DNA of 64,000 nt, from positions 124,029-188,028 of the forward strand of contig JABTTQ020003405.1 in assembly GCA_016081115.2 (NCBI GenBank), written 5' to 3'. The notes under the pieces were generated by a model. That model was not told where the DNA came from. It saw nothing but the letters and a program-made list of their open reading frames with translations, and did no database searches. Made by a program: the position numbers and the translations under genes. The stretch's first letter is position 1. Every line of letters starts with the position of its first letter. Origin of the DNA: Rehmannia glutinosa. Its lineage: Eukaryota; Streptophyta; Magnoliopsida; Lamiales; Orobanchaceae. Shown here piece after piece: positions 47,910 through 59,272 of this stretch.

Positions 47910-48840
47910 TTAGAATATCATCAAGAATCTAATAAATCATGCAAGTTCAAATAAGCTTAAGAAAGCTATAAAAGGTCTCTTTTGAAATTTGAAAATCCGG
48001 TAGCATATAATTGAGACCTCATTTAAAAGAAGCATCAAAAGTTGACAAAACAAATATGTGCAATCAAATATCGAATAGTGCCTTTCAAAAAAATCTAAAA
48101 ATCCTCTTAATGGCACTTGTATGAAACACTATGAAAAACAAGCACATAGGCACATGGCAATACATATATCGAGTCTATAAGAGTAAGAATAACACAAGTA
48201 AACGTACCTCGATAATTTATGCCTTTCTTGACAAAATGGCCATTTGTGAAAGTATGTAAATCCTACACAATTCTTAAGACAAATCTAGCACAAATCATAA
48301 TGAAAAAGTGTAGGCTAAGAGATATCACAAGTAAGCTCATGCCATAAAAATCCATAAGAGATGATAATACACTTTAGTCTACAAAAATGCACAAGAGTTT
48401 TAAAAACATCATATAAGGTCTTCTTTCAAAAATTTTAACAATACAAATAAGTTTTGAAGACCTTAATTTAAAATTTAAATACATGAAAACTCATTTTGCA
48501 ATTAAGACACAAATAAAAACATGCATAGAAATAAGATAAAATGCATATTTAAATGGGGAGATACGGATTACCAATTACGCCATTTCCATGGGTTGTGCCG
48601 TTCCCATTGTTGATGATATCTTCCCTTTGAGAAGTCACTTTGTTGATGATGACTTCTTTGATTACTCCATTTCCAAGGTTTGTTGCCTTCCCATTGTTGA
48701 AAGTCTCTTCTTCTTTGAAAATCATCTTGTTGATGATGTCTTTGCCATTTCAAGGATTGTGTTCTTCCCATTTTGATTATATCCTTTTCTTGAAATTGGC
48801 TTTGTAAAATAGTTTCTCCTTCTTTGATCAAATGAAACGG

Positions 48841-49960
48841 TCATTTGATGTCTTCTTGGCGGTATAAATTTTCTTCGTTCATTATTTCATGGGTACCTAA
48901 TATGACATTGTTTTGTGGTACCCTCATGTGTTTGGGTCCTTTGGGATTAGTCTTGAGACTTTTAGGTCTCCAACAATAATTAGAGCTATTTTTAGCCCGA
49001 CAAGTATTTACCGTATGACCCTTTTTACCGCAATAAAAACAAGTAATGATTCTAGGAGCATAATGACCAATATGCATAGTGACTTGATCCTTTTTCATAT
49101 GATTAACAACATTAGGCTTATGATCAAGTCCTTTATCACAATTATGAATATCAACAATATTGGACATTTTATTGGTACTCAAGTTGGATTTTAATAAATC
49201 CTTTTTCATGCAATCAATATTCTCAACAAGAGTACTATTTTCTTTCTCAAGGTTTCTAACCTTATCAAGAGTGGTGGTGTGAGCACATGATAATGATTCA
49301 TAGGAAGTAAATAAACTATCCTTATCATTTTTCAAAACAATGAATTCCTTTTTCAAATTTTTGTATTTAACAAGTAAGTTTTGGAATTCATCTTGTAGCT
49401 CATCATAATCATTTTGCAAATCACTATATACATTTTGCAATTCATTGTCATAAGAAGTAGAGGGTTTAGAACTTACCTCTCGTTTTCTTCTTCGATGCCC
49501 ATGAGGCATTGTTCAACTTGTTCATCATGGGAAGTTGTAGAAGGCTTATCCCATGTTGTTGGATTTGATGTTGTATCCATTTGTGAAGTAGATTCTTTTG
49601 AGTTGCTCCTTTCATTTGCATATACTTCATAGATGGCTTCTAATTTTTGCCATACTTCATGTGCCGATCGAATACCTATAACATGATCAAATTCCAAAGT
49701 GGTAAGTGAATAATGTAAAATATTAAGAGCTTTACCATTTAAGGAGATGATTTTCTTCTCTTCATCATTGAGCTTTTTGAAGCCTTTTGAGGTGTGTGGT
49801 GTATCTTTCATCGGAATGGATTCTCCATTAATGACGGTGTTCCAAATGTCGAACCCGCAACCTTGTAGATAGCATTCCATTCTTTCTTTCCAAAATATAA
49901 AATTTTTGGAATCAAACCGAGGTGGCTTGGTGGTGGAGGTGCGGAAAGATGAGCTTCGTT
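48841..49960 (-). pseudogene. Copia gag with CCHC knuckle, frame-broken
   Basis: The gag core opens about 49960 with TTKPPRFDSKNFIFWKERM, continues CYLQGCGFDIWNTVINGESI and LNGKALNILHYSL, and keeps the HEVWQKLEAIYE helix. After a frame change near 49490 a coiled-coil-like Glu/Lys-rich part leads to the knuckle CFYCGKKGHTVNTC at about 49010-48970. The start codon is not clear because the frame breaks upstream of 49960. A Gln/Trp-rich repeated tail continues to about 48568. Confidence 0.8.
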
Positions 49961-50018
49961 AGAGTCGACGATCGTTTCTCTTCACTCGCGATGTGAAACG
50001 AGCTTGCCAAAGAGTTTG

Positions 50019-50030
50019 GCTTTGATACCA
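50019..50030 (-). other. Primer-binding site of the complete Copia element
   Basis: The minus strand reads TGGTATCAAAGC, two bases inside the 5' LTR; one mismatch to the initiator-Met-tRNA-complementary TGGTATCAGAGC. Confidence 0.85.
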
Positions 50031-50032
50031 CT

Positions 50033-51517
50033 TGTAAGTCCAAGCGACTACGATAATCTAGAGGGGGGGTGAATAGATTATCTCCATCTTTTCGATTTCG
50101 CCCTCTTTTTATAATCGAATACTCAAATACAATAATAAAGGTGCGGAATGTAAACAACACGCGTCGATTTATAGTAGTTCAACCCACCTAGACCTAATCT
50201 ACTACCACCCCAAAGATATCAGGGATGGATTTCAAAAGAAAAAGAATTTTATTAATTACCAAAATTAATACAAATTCAACTTACAACATCTTGAAGAGCA
50301 CCACACTCTTCTACAACACCACCTTTGAGATTACCACAATCTCACTTGAAGATTACCACAATCTCCAAATGGCACCTTGTGAAGATTACCACAATCTTCA
50401 CCCTTGAAGAGCACCACACTCTTCAACACCTCAACAAGAAGATTACCACAATCTTCTTACACCTATCACCTAGATCACCCAAATGTATTCTTACCACAAG
50501 AATACTTACAAGGATATCTTGTGTTGAATGATTACCCAAATTCAAGATTACAACTCGATAATTGATAATACAATAGAGTGCAAGTGTAATCAAGAATTGA
50601 AAGCCTAGACCTCAAGGATGTGAAAGTGAATAGCTAGGCAAATTACAACAAGAAATAAGACAAATGTAAGAACAAGTGTATTCTTGAGTGTATCTTGTTG
50701 TGTTGTAGTTTTCTCTCTTGTAGTTGTGCTTCAAATCTTCCTCTATTTATAGGAGATGATTGATACTTGATAGGCTCCTCTTGGAATCTGATATCTACAA
50801 AAATTGCAATTAAAATCAAGATTATAGTTGTTAGAAATCAATCCCACAATTTAGGGAAAAGTCATCTCTTCCGCGACAACGGTTAGAATTTTTTTGTCAA
50901 ACATTTAGGGCGACCGGTCGCGAGAAATAGAAGTTTGAAAATGAGAATACACATTTACACAGGCGTCGGTCGACGTAGGGTTCGACCGTCGCCCCCGACT
51001 TCAACCGTCGCACAACCTCAAAAACGGCGGCGACGTTCGTTTCAATTTTTGCTCCAGTGCACCGGTCGCGAGTGGGTCGGCCGGTCGACGCCACCGGTTG
51101 CCCTATAGGGCGTAGGTTTCGACCATTTTCTCGCAAACATGAAGTTTTTGTTTTTCTCAACTTTCAGCACGGGTTGCCCTATACGGACGACCTAGGTTGA
51201 CCTCAAAACAAAAGTGTTGTCCAATTTTATATCGAAAATAAACTTCAAGAAATACTCAGAAAAATAGTGAAAACATTTTAGACCGATCGGGAGTATTAGG
51301 ACAACATTTAGAAACATTATTTTGGTGTAAAAATACATTAATGAGAAAATCATTAAAAGTGTTGTCCAATTTTGTTTAAAATAAAACTTGAAGAAATACT
51401 CCAGGAAAATATTAAAACCATTTTAAATCATTTAGGAGTATTTGGACAACCTTTAAAACCATTGTTTTGGTGTAAAATCAAAATCATCAAAATCATGATA
51501 AAACCATTTATCAAACA
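50033..51517 (-). repeat. 5' LTR of the complete Copia element
   Basis: Partner of 43633-45109, same order of motifs including the ATTACCACAATCT repeats (50330-50460) and GACCGGTCG-type motifs (50910-51120). Differences from its partner are mainly short indels, for example AGAGGGTG against AGAGGGGGGGTG. Confidence 0.9.
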
Positions 51518-51800
51518 CTATTGCCATTAGCGCCAATGTACAGGCGCTAATGGCAATACCGATCTTTTTTTATTATTTTTTTCTTAATTAGGCGCTAGTC
51601 AAACTAGCGCCCAACTTTTTTTTATTTTAATTCTTTGATTGGGCGCTAGTTTTTTTTTTGTTTTTTTATATTTATTTTATAATTAATTAGTTTATAAATT
51701 AAAAATTTTAAATTTATTTGATTAATCAAATCCGCACAGTTTGAATCGATACGATACAAAAAATTACAATCATTACAAGTTAAGATTAATTTCAAACTAG

Positions 51801-52747
51801 AGTGATTTATTCGGTTAACCATTAATCGAAATGTTGGCGAAATAATCGAATTTGATAATTGGTAAAACCATTAACTGAACCAAAATTATATTTACCGAAT
51901 TAACCGAACTGAATTATATTCGGTTAATTCGGTCGGTTAACCGAATTAACCAAAAAAAATTTAAAATACAAAAAATATATGTTGTATATATAATATATGA
52001 TATAAATAAATAAATATAATTCATAGAAATTTATTTAAAATACAAAATATATTTTTATATATAATATATGATATAAATAAATAAAAATATATAATATATT
52101 ATAATTATAATTATATATAAAATATATGTTTAACACAATATTTCAAGTAAATTCGGTTAATTTTGAATTTTCAACCGAATTAACCGATAACCGATATTTT
52201 TTCAAAACTTTTAACCATTCACCGAACCGAAATAATTCGGTTACCGAAATTTGATAATTGGTAAAACCATTCACCGAACTGAAATAATTCTGTTACCGAT
52301 CGAATTAACATTATTTCGGTTCGGTGAATGGTTAAAAGTTTTGAAAAATTTCGGTTATCGATTAATTCGGTTCGAAAATTCAAAATTAACCGAATTAACT
52401 GAAATATTGTGTTAAACATATATTTTATATATAATTATAATTATAATATATTATATATTTTTATTTATTTATGTCATATTATATATAAAAAATATATTTT
52501 GTATTTTAAATAAATTTCTATGAATTATATTTATTTATTTATATCATATATTATATATACAACATATATTTTTTGTATTTTAAAGAAATTTCGGTTAATT
52601 CGATTAACCGACCGAATTAGCCGTATATAATTCGGTTCGGTTAATTAGGTAAATATAATTTCGGCTCAGTTGATGGTTTTACCAATTATCAAATTCGGTT
52701 AATTCGGTTTTCAATATTTTCGATTAATGGTTAACCGAATGAACACC
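51801..52747. mobile_element. Palindromic MITE with TTCGGTTAACC termini, at the centre of fold-back element 3
   Basis: Ends AGTGATTTATTCGGTTAACC and (reverse complement) GGTGTTCATTCGGTTAACC. Many CGGTTAATTCGG / CCGAATTAACCG blocks are arranged so that the two halves are inverted. ACTAG lies on both sides (51796-51800, 52748-52752). TTCGGTTAACC termini are familiar from plant hAT-like MITEs, but a 5-bp duplication does not fit hAT, so the class is open. Confidence 0.55.
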
Positions 52748-53124
52748 ACTAGTTTGAGATTAATCTTGACTTGTAATGATTGTAATTTTTTGTATTGTAT
52801 CTATTCAAATCGAGTTTAATTTGATTAATCAAATAAATTTAAATTTTTTAATTTATAAACTAATTAATTATAAAATAAATATAAAAAACAAAAAAAAAGA
52901 GTTGGGCGCTAGTTGTCCAATCAAAGAATTAAAAATAAAAAAAAAGTTGGGCTCTAGTCAATTAAAGAAAAAAATAAAAAAAGATCAGGCGCTATTGCCA
53001 TTAACGTCTGGTACATTGGCGCTAATGACAATAGCACCTACACTTAATTATACACCCAAAATTCACTACATTTTCACAAAAAATCCCACAAAAACAATAA
53101 TCCATTAAATTACCCCAAATTAAC

Positions 53125-53548
53125 GAACACGTTATATAGTTGACAAATTGCAAGTCAATAAATGGGCTCAATAAGCCTAAATTAGTAATAGATTTATATA
53201 ATTAGGTAGAGCGTGGTAATTATGGACGGATTGTAATAAGCACATCGATGCGCGTGTAAAATAATATATCTATCATAAAAAAATAAATAAATGTACATAA
53301 ACCAAGGCTCTGAGCCTCTGACCTCAGAAGTCTGAACAATCATGTTCAAGTAAACTCCTCCCCACCTGTTCCTCGTGCTTGTTAACAGAATACATATATT
53401 TTAATACATATATAGTATTTAATATATTAATGATTACTATAGAGTTACGTTATGAAAAACATTATTCAAGTGCATTCACTTTTCAAAGTATCATTTATTT
53501 TTAATTTAAGTCCCCTAAAAATGCGGATAGTCGGACAAATTTCCCAAT
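53125..53548. other. AT-rich intergenic DNA, no gene seen
   Basis: No coding or repeat signature beyond a short GCACATCGATGCGCGTGT palindromic stretch near 53240. Confidence 0.45.
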
Positions 53549-53557
53549 ATTATATAA

Positions 53558-54326
53558 GGGTGGCGCTATTTGCACCCCAAAATCTCTAAATACACACATT
53601 TTCTTAATACACTCCCTCTTTCTTTATAAAAGCAACCAATTTAATTAATATACCCCCAATGTTCTCAAATTTACCCTCCCCCAATTAGACTCCAGTTCTT
53701 CGGTTCTTCCCAAAACATAAACTATCCAACACATAAACCCAATACACAGACCATTGCCGCTGCAAAGGGAAAGAAAAAGGAAAAAAAATCGAAAGGCACC
53801 TTATGTTGTTTCAGTTTTCAAAAACATCACAAAACTAATATGTTTTAAATGTGTTGAAAGAGAAGGGTAAAATTTAATAATTAATTTTGTTGAAAGGGAA
53901 AAAAGGGTGTGAACTCTATTTCAGTGGTGTGAATTGAGAATAATTTATGCAGTTTAACAATGAAGTTTTTCCATCTCAATCAAATGATAAACTAAAGCAT
54001 ATTCATTCTTAAGAAGCACTCATCTTCCGTGAGCATTTTCATGTGATTTTTCGTTTTCTATCTTATTATTGTATTGTTTTGACTGAATCTTTCTGATAGT
54101 CGGGGCTGCAGTTTTGAACTGTTCTTGATGGCTCGTGAGAAAAAAAATGTAGTTTTTGTTGAAATAGATTATAAGTTTAAAAAGAGGGTGTATTTAGATA
54201 TTTGTTTGGTGTATCTAGAATTTTGGTAGGGTACTAAGGGCATTGTAGTCTTTTCAACGATAACAATTAAGTAATTAAAAAGAGGGGGTGTATTTAGAAG
54301 ATTTGGGGGTGTGAATAGCGTCACCC
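53558..54326. mobile_element. MULE-like MITE with perfect 9-bp duplication
   Basis: Inverted ends GGGTGGCGCTATTTGCACCC and GGGTGACGCTATTCACACCC (reverse complement). The identical 9-mer ATTATATAA flanks it (53549-53557, 54327-54335). Subterminal AATACACCC-type text is also inverted. 769 bp, non-coding; the intact duplication suggests a fairly young insertion. Confidence 0.85.
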
Positions 54327-54334
54327 ATTATATA

Positions 54335-54586
54335 ATCCATCCGTCTCAAATATATAGTTTACTATTCCTTTTTGGGATGTCACAAGTATATAGTCCACTT
54401 TCTATATTTACTAGTATTTTTTCTATTCTTTTATTGTTATAACTCAATTTAATATGCACTTTATAATTTACACTATTCAATAAATAAAGGTAAACGATGT
54501 AAATATTTAACATATTTGTAGTTTCCAATATTTTTCTTAATCTGTGTGAAAAGTCAAATTGGACTATATATTTGAGACGGAGGGAG
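54335..54586. mobile_element. Stowaway (Tc1/Mariner-type) MITE
   Basis: The right end reads, in reverse complement, CTCCCTCCGTCTCAAATATA, the classic Stowaway terminus. The left end ATCCATCCGTCTCAAATATA is its decayed partner. TA flanks both sides (54333-54334, 54587-54588). 252 bp, AT-rich. Confidence 0.85.
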
Positions 54587-54588
54587 TA

Positions 54589-55951
54589 TATACTATTAAG
54601 ACTCCGTGCATGACTGTTTATTTATGACGCATCTGTTTCGTATTATGACATGTGCATTTTTCTAATAGTTTTACAAACTCTTTCTCCCTCCTTTGTAACA
54701 ATTTTAAAATAGAATCAAACAATAGGCGGAAAATACAATTTAATATTTATTAATGAAATAAAAAAAATTATCATACCTCATAATCATGAAAAATATATTC
54801 AAGACTATGTATTTGTACTTGACCATCGAAAGTTGATTCTTCATAAACCTGCAAGGCGCAACTTCATCGCCATTGTATTTTAGTCATGTTTATATCATTA
54901 ACAAGTTTGAGTATTATAACTTTAAAAGTTAAATGTCATAATCGTTGATAAATATAAAAAATAATACATTAACATGAAAAGGATGTTAATAATATAAAAA
55001 TTAATTTTTGATATATAAAAACTATTATGAATATAAGTTTATATTAAATATAAATTTATTTTATTCTTACATTACTATAAATAATGTTATTTAATGAATA
55101 TATGTAACATATATAATATTTTGATACATATTTTTACATATATTAATATTTTAATTGAATTTAATCTATTTAAATGTAATGATATATTTATGAATAAATG
55201 AGCTACTCTCAATAACATCTATACATATATCACAAATAGTTAAAATACATGAATATATAAATTAATGTCCAATAGATTTGGATGCATAATTTTTAAAGCC
55301 TATGATAAAATAAAATTTTGAGTAAATACATCTTATATTTTTTTATTTTTTATTTTTATCTTTTATTTTATATATGCAATATGGGTGTCAAATCAAGATC
55401 ATAATAAAAATAACTAGTTTGATATATTGTACGTAAAAAATGGATCAAAAACGAAAACATTATTAACTAAAAAAACAAATATAATAATTAATGGTGTACA
55501 CGCCCAAATTCGAAACTAATCTTTCTATAATTCTAATTAAGACACCTTAAAAGTCAACTACCAAAAACTACCATTTCAATAATAATCAATATTTTCTTTG
55601 TTGTAGAAATTTTAATTATTTTTATAGCAATTGAGAATGGGGGAAAATTTAAAGCTATTATTTTGAAAGACTTGTCTTATATATAGATATATAGATATAT
55701 TATCATTACTTATGTATTCTGATATTGAATATCATTTATAATTAATTAATCTTTTTAGTAATTGGACATATACAAAATGATGTACTTGATTTGTTGATTG
55801 TTTCTCTCTTTTTTTCTAATATACTTGGAAATATAACAATATTTGATTTTTCTGAATACCATCATACTAAATCTCCTCATTGAGTTGGTTTGAGTTTGTT
55901 CCTAGATTCAAAGAAATGAATTGTGGGGGATCCTTTCCCAGAACCCATACG
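54589..55951. other. AT-rich intergenic DNA, no gene seen
   Basis: Only short frames and (AT)-rich tracts; no transposon ends recognised. Confidence 0.5.
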
Positions 55952-56531
55952 TGTTTGATATGGATCTAAATAAAAATAGTATATTGCCCTTACTTTTTTT
56001 CTAAATTGACAAAGCAGGCCATGATCTGCGCCTTCTCTATTTGGGTCTTCACCAGACGCGACCCAACACGAGGCGACGGGTCAGGTCACACGTGTTCTGT
56101 CCACCATTGATCTTGGTACTTGGTTTCATAGCAAGGTCTTACGATCCTGATATGTGGAATTAGGTTGTACGACCTAGGTGGATCAATACTATATAAACCT
56201 CACAAACTCAACTACATAAGATAATTCATCATACTACTTGACTTCGTATATAAGTTTTCTAGCGACCTCACGAACTGAACTGACTTAGGCATCAGAGGGT
56301 CTTAGTTAAAGGTATCAAACGAGCTGGGCTGGCCCACCAGGCCAAAGCAAAAAATTGGGTAGGGCCAGACCACTATTTTAGAGCCCAGATCGGTCCAACC
56401 CATGAAAATACAAAGAAAAAATCGGGTCAGCCCAGTTTTTTGGGCCTAATGAACCGAACCAAAAAAGCCCGACTCATTTTGGGTCTAAGAAAACATAGCT
56501 CCGAAGTACATCAGATTGCTCACCCAAATCA
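55952..56531 (+). repeat. 5' LTR of the satellite-bearing element
   Basis: Contains a TATA-like ACTATATAAACC near 56188 and the CTGACTTAGGCATC R-region text common to plant Gypsy LTRs. Its 3' half is interrupted by a hAT-like insert. The start is placed at TGTTTGATATGG by comparison with the 3' LTR. Confidence 0.7.
56310..56492. mobile_element. hAT-like MITE inside the 5' LTR
   Basis: GGTATCAAACGAGCTGGGCT at the left and GAGCCCAGATCGG / GGGCCTAATGAACC text inside are typical of a common plant hAT-MITE type. The 3' LTR lacks this sequence and has unrelated text there. The right terminus is decayed. Confidence 0.5.
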
Positions 56532-57000
56532 GTTGCGATGTCTGTGGGAAAACGAGGTCAAACTTCGCATGTCAAAGACACCACAAAAGACAATAGGCGC
56601 CCATGAGAGTGTTCTCGAGTGAGGCACGATCCTTTAGGGAAATCGACTCTTAAAATGGATGATTCAAATGGTCATTGGAGGTCTTTGTGGAGATTCTCGA
56701 AGGACCGGGGTGAAGTAAGAAACTTGGTACTAAAAAAAAAGGACAAAAAAGGTAGCTAGCAAAGGTACAAAAGGGAGAAGGTTCGTCCAAGGTGGGAAGA
56801 GTACTAAAAGGAGGAAAATACAGGTTAGGAAATATGAAAGGAATAGAGTTTCCAAAAACCCAAAATATTTACGATTATAAATTATTTATGTTTTGTAAAT
56901 GTCAAATATTTAACAAGCATGACATGAATGTTAATATATATACAAATGCAAAAAATAATCATTTTTTTGAATTAATTTCATACAGAATTTCGCAAATAAT
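56532..57000 (+). other. Leader part of the satellite-bearing LTR element
   Basis: Non-coding; begins with the primer-site remnant and contains A-rich and G-rich stretches. Short frames only. Confidence 0.5.
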
Positions 57001-57019
57001 TAATTACCTCCAAAAAGTG

Positions 57020-57600
57020 GTTTGAAAAAGATTCACATAAAGAATAACCAAAAGCGATCTGTAAAAGATCACGACACAAAGCGAAGCTTTTTGAAAAAGA
57101 TTCGCGTGAAGAAGAGACAAAAGCGATGTGAAAAAGATTGCGATACAAAGTGAAGCAATCTGAAAAAGATTCTTGTGAATAAGAGCCAAAAGCAATCTGA
57201 AAGACACACAAAGCGAAGGGATTCGCGTGAAGAAGATCTAAAAGCGATCTGAAAAAGATCACGACATAAAGCGAAGTGATCTGAAAATGATTCGCGTGAA
57301 GAAGAGTCAAAAGCGATCTAAAAAGATCGCGACACAAAGCGAAACAATGTGCAACGAATCGTGATACAAAGCGAAGAGATCTCGAAAAAGATTTGCGTGA
57401 AAAAGAACCAAAAGCGATATGAGAAAAATCGCGACACAAAGCGAAGCGATTTGAGAAAGATCGTGGAATAAAAAGAGAGAGAATCGAGTAAGATCACATC
57501 ATAGAGCAAATTGATCGAGTAAGGAGCTTGAAGAAGAAGAGAAGCCACAACACAGAGTGAATCGATATGAATAAGGCGCTTGAAGAAGAGCCGCAAGAAA
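57020..57600. repeat. Tandem repeat array A (AAAGCGATCTGAAAAAGATC type)
   Basis: Irregular units combine AAAGCGATCTGAAAAAGATC, GCGACACAAAGCGAAG and ATTCGCGTGAAGAAGAG, repeating about every 60-70 bp. It shares the GATC-TGAAAAA-GATC hairpin core with array B. The long minus-strand open frames over it are repeat artefacts. Confidence 0.75.
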
Positions 57601-57639
57601 TATGAAAAAGATCACGGAAGCGTGTAGCAACCCCATGAG

Positions 57640-58860
57640 GCGCGCCCCTAACTTAAAGCCTAAAAACGATCCGAAAAAGATCATAGACAATAAACAAGCG
57701 ACCCACAAGGCTTGCGCTAACTTAAAGCCTTTAAAAGTGATTTGAAAAAGATCAAATTCAAAGAAAAGTTGACCCCATGAGGCTCCCACTAACTTAAAGC
57801 CTAAATGCAATTTGAAAAAGATCACAGACATCAAAAAGCGATCCCACGAGACTCGCACTAATTTAAAGCTTAAAAGCGATCTGAAAAGATCGCACGAGGC
57901 TCGTCCTAACTTAGAGCGTAAAAGCAATCTAAAAAAGATCGTAGGCAGCAAACAAGCAACCCCACAAGGCTCACGCTAACTTAAAGCCTAAAAACAATCT
58001 GAAAAAGATCACAGGCAGAAAAAAGCGATCCTACAAATCTCGCGGTAACTTAAAGCCTAAAAGCGATCTAAAAAATATCGGAGGCAACAAAAAATCGATC
58101 CCATGAGGCTCGCGCTAATTTAAAGCCTAAAAGCAATCTAAAAAATATCGCAGGCAGGAAACAAGCGACCCCATGAGGCTCGCACTAACTTAAAGCCTAA
58201 ACAACGATATGAAAAACATCGCAGGCAGCAAAAAGTAATACCATGAGGATTGTGCTAACTTAAAGCCTAAAAAATGATCTGAAAAAGATCGCAAGCAGCA
58301 AAAAAGTGATTCCACGAGTCTCACGCTAACTTAAAGCCTAAAACACAATATGGAAAAGATCGCATACAGTAAACAAACGACCCCATGAGGCCCGCGTTAA
58401 GCTTAAAGCCTAAAAATGACCCGAAAAAGATTGCATGCAGCAAAAAACGATCCCACGAGGCTCACGCTAACTAAAAGCCTATAAAAGATCTGAAAAAGAT
58501 CACAACAAGCAAAAATGATCTAAAAAAGATCGCAGCTAGGAAAAAGCGATCCCATGAGGCTCGTGCTAACTTAAGCCTAAAAATGATTTGAAAAAGATTG
58601 CATGCAGCAAAAAGTTATCCCACGTCACACAACTTAAAGCCTAAAAAATGATCTGAAAGAGATTGCACGCAACAAAAAAAATGATCCCACGAGGCTCGCG
58701 CTAACTTAAAGCATAAAAACGATCTAAAAAGATCGCAGGCAGCAAAAAAGTGATCCCACGAGGCTCGCGCTAACTTAAAGCCTAAAAGCAATATGAAAAA
58801 GATCACAGGCAGCAAATAATGACTCCACGAGGCTCACCCTAACTTAAAGCTTAAAAGCCA
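57640..58860. repeat. Tandem repeat array B, period about 70 bp, roughly 17 units
   Basis: The unit has three parts in order: GATCCCACGAGGCTCGCGCT, AACTTAAAGCCTAAAA and GCGATCTGAAAAAGATCGCA, followed by GGCAGCAAAAAA. The AACTTAAAGCC motif recurs at about 57650, 57721, 57790, 57975, 58047, 58185, 58257, 58328, 58469, 58570, 58630, 58704 and 58776, with variants between. Each unit can form a small stem (GCGATC with GATCGC). Units are diverged, so the array is not brand new. Confidence 0.85.
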
Positions 58861-59259
58861 TCGAAAAAAGATCTCGGTATAAAGCGAGGCAAAGTGAGAA
58901 AGATCGTGGCATAAAGCGAAGCGATATGAGAAATATTACGGCATAAAGCGAGACGATCTGATAAAAATCACAACATAAAGCAAAGTGAATCGAGAAGTAT
59001 TACGACATATAGCGAAGAGATCGCAACATAAAGTGAAACGACATGATAGAGATAGCGATATATAGAGAAACGATCTAAGAAAAATCGCAGCATAAAGCAA
59101 AACGACCTGAAGGACACGACACGGAAGAAAAACGATATGAATAAGATGGCGGCGTAGAAGAAAAATATCATCAACTTCAAAGTGATCTAATGCAAAGCTT
59201 GAGCAACCAATGAGAGACGATTCAAAACCAAATTAGTTACTCATCCATAAAATGACTAA
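58861..59259. repeat. Degenerate continuation of the tandem arrays
   Basis: Motifs such as CATAAAGCGAAGCGATATGA and ATAAAGCGAGACGATCTGA recur with a looser spacing up to the polypurine tract near 59260. Confidence 0.6.
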
Positions 59260-59272
59260 GTAACTGGGGGAG

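Larger units (their letters stand above)
43633..51517 (-). mobile_element. Complete Copia (SIRE/Maximus-like) retrotransposon, internally decayed
   Basis: Two LTRs of about 1.48 kb (43633-45109 and 50033-51517) flank primer site, gag, pol remnants and polypurine tract in minus orientation. A 5-bp duplication CTATT lies on both sides (43628-43632, 51518-51522). The LTRs are very similar, so insertion is recent, but pol is fragmentary. Integrase, reverse transcriptase and RNase-H-proximal pieces occur in the right order with long non-coding stretches between (45127-46660, 46880-47280, 47910-48540). It probably depended on a relative for transposition. Confidence 0.9.
43542..53115. mobile_element. 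Fold-back Mutator-like element 3, split by an LTR retrotransposon
   Basis: Without the retrotransposon it is about 1.68 kb. Left end GGGTAATTTAACGGATTATT and right end (reverse complement GGGTAATTTAATGGATTATT) are inverted. The flanking 9-mers CAAATTAAT (43533-43541) and CAAATTAAC (53116-53124) match at eight of nine. Inverted text continues through GTGTATAATTAA, GGCGCTATTGCCATTA, the GGGCGCTAGT blocks and ATTACAATCATTACAAGT up to the centre near 52275. It is therefore nearly a perfect hairpin. No transposase. Confidence 0.8.

Noticed and set aside
47691..48531. Short open frames between gag and pol remnants of the Copia element
   Set aside because: Apart from the integrase-like piece at 47709-47845 they carry no recognisable domain.
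51540..53040. Palindromic GGCGCTA / TAGCGCC blocks as a possible replication origin or recombination site
   Set aside because: They are explained as arms of a fold-back Mutator-like element with a near-perfect 9-bp target duplication.
56978..59180. Long minus-strand open frames with Phe/Leu/Ser/Arg-rich, repeating protein text
   Set aside because: They lie over tandem repeats and show the same phrase again and again; this is a by-product of the roughly 70-bp array with few stop codons on that strand.
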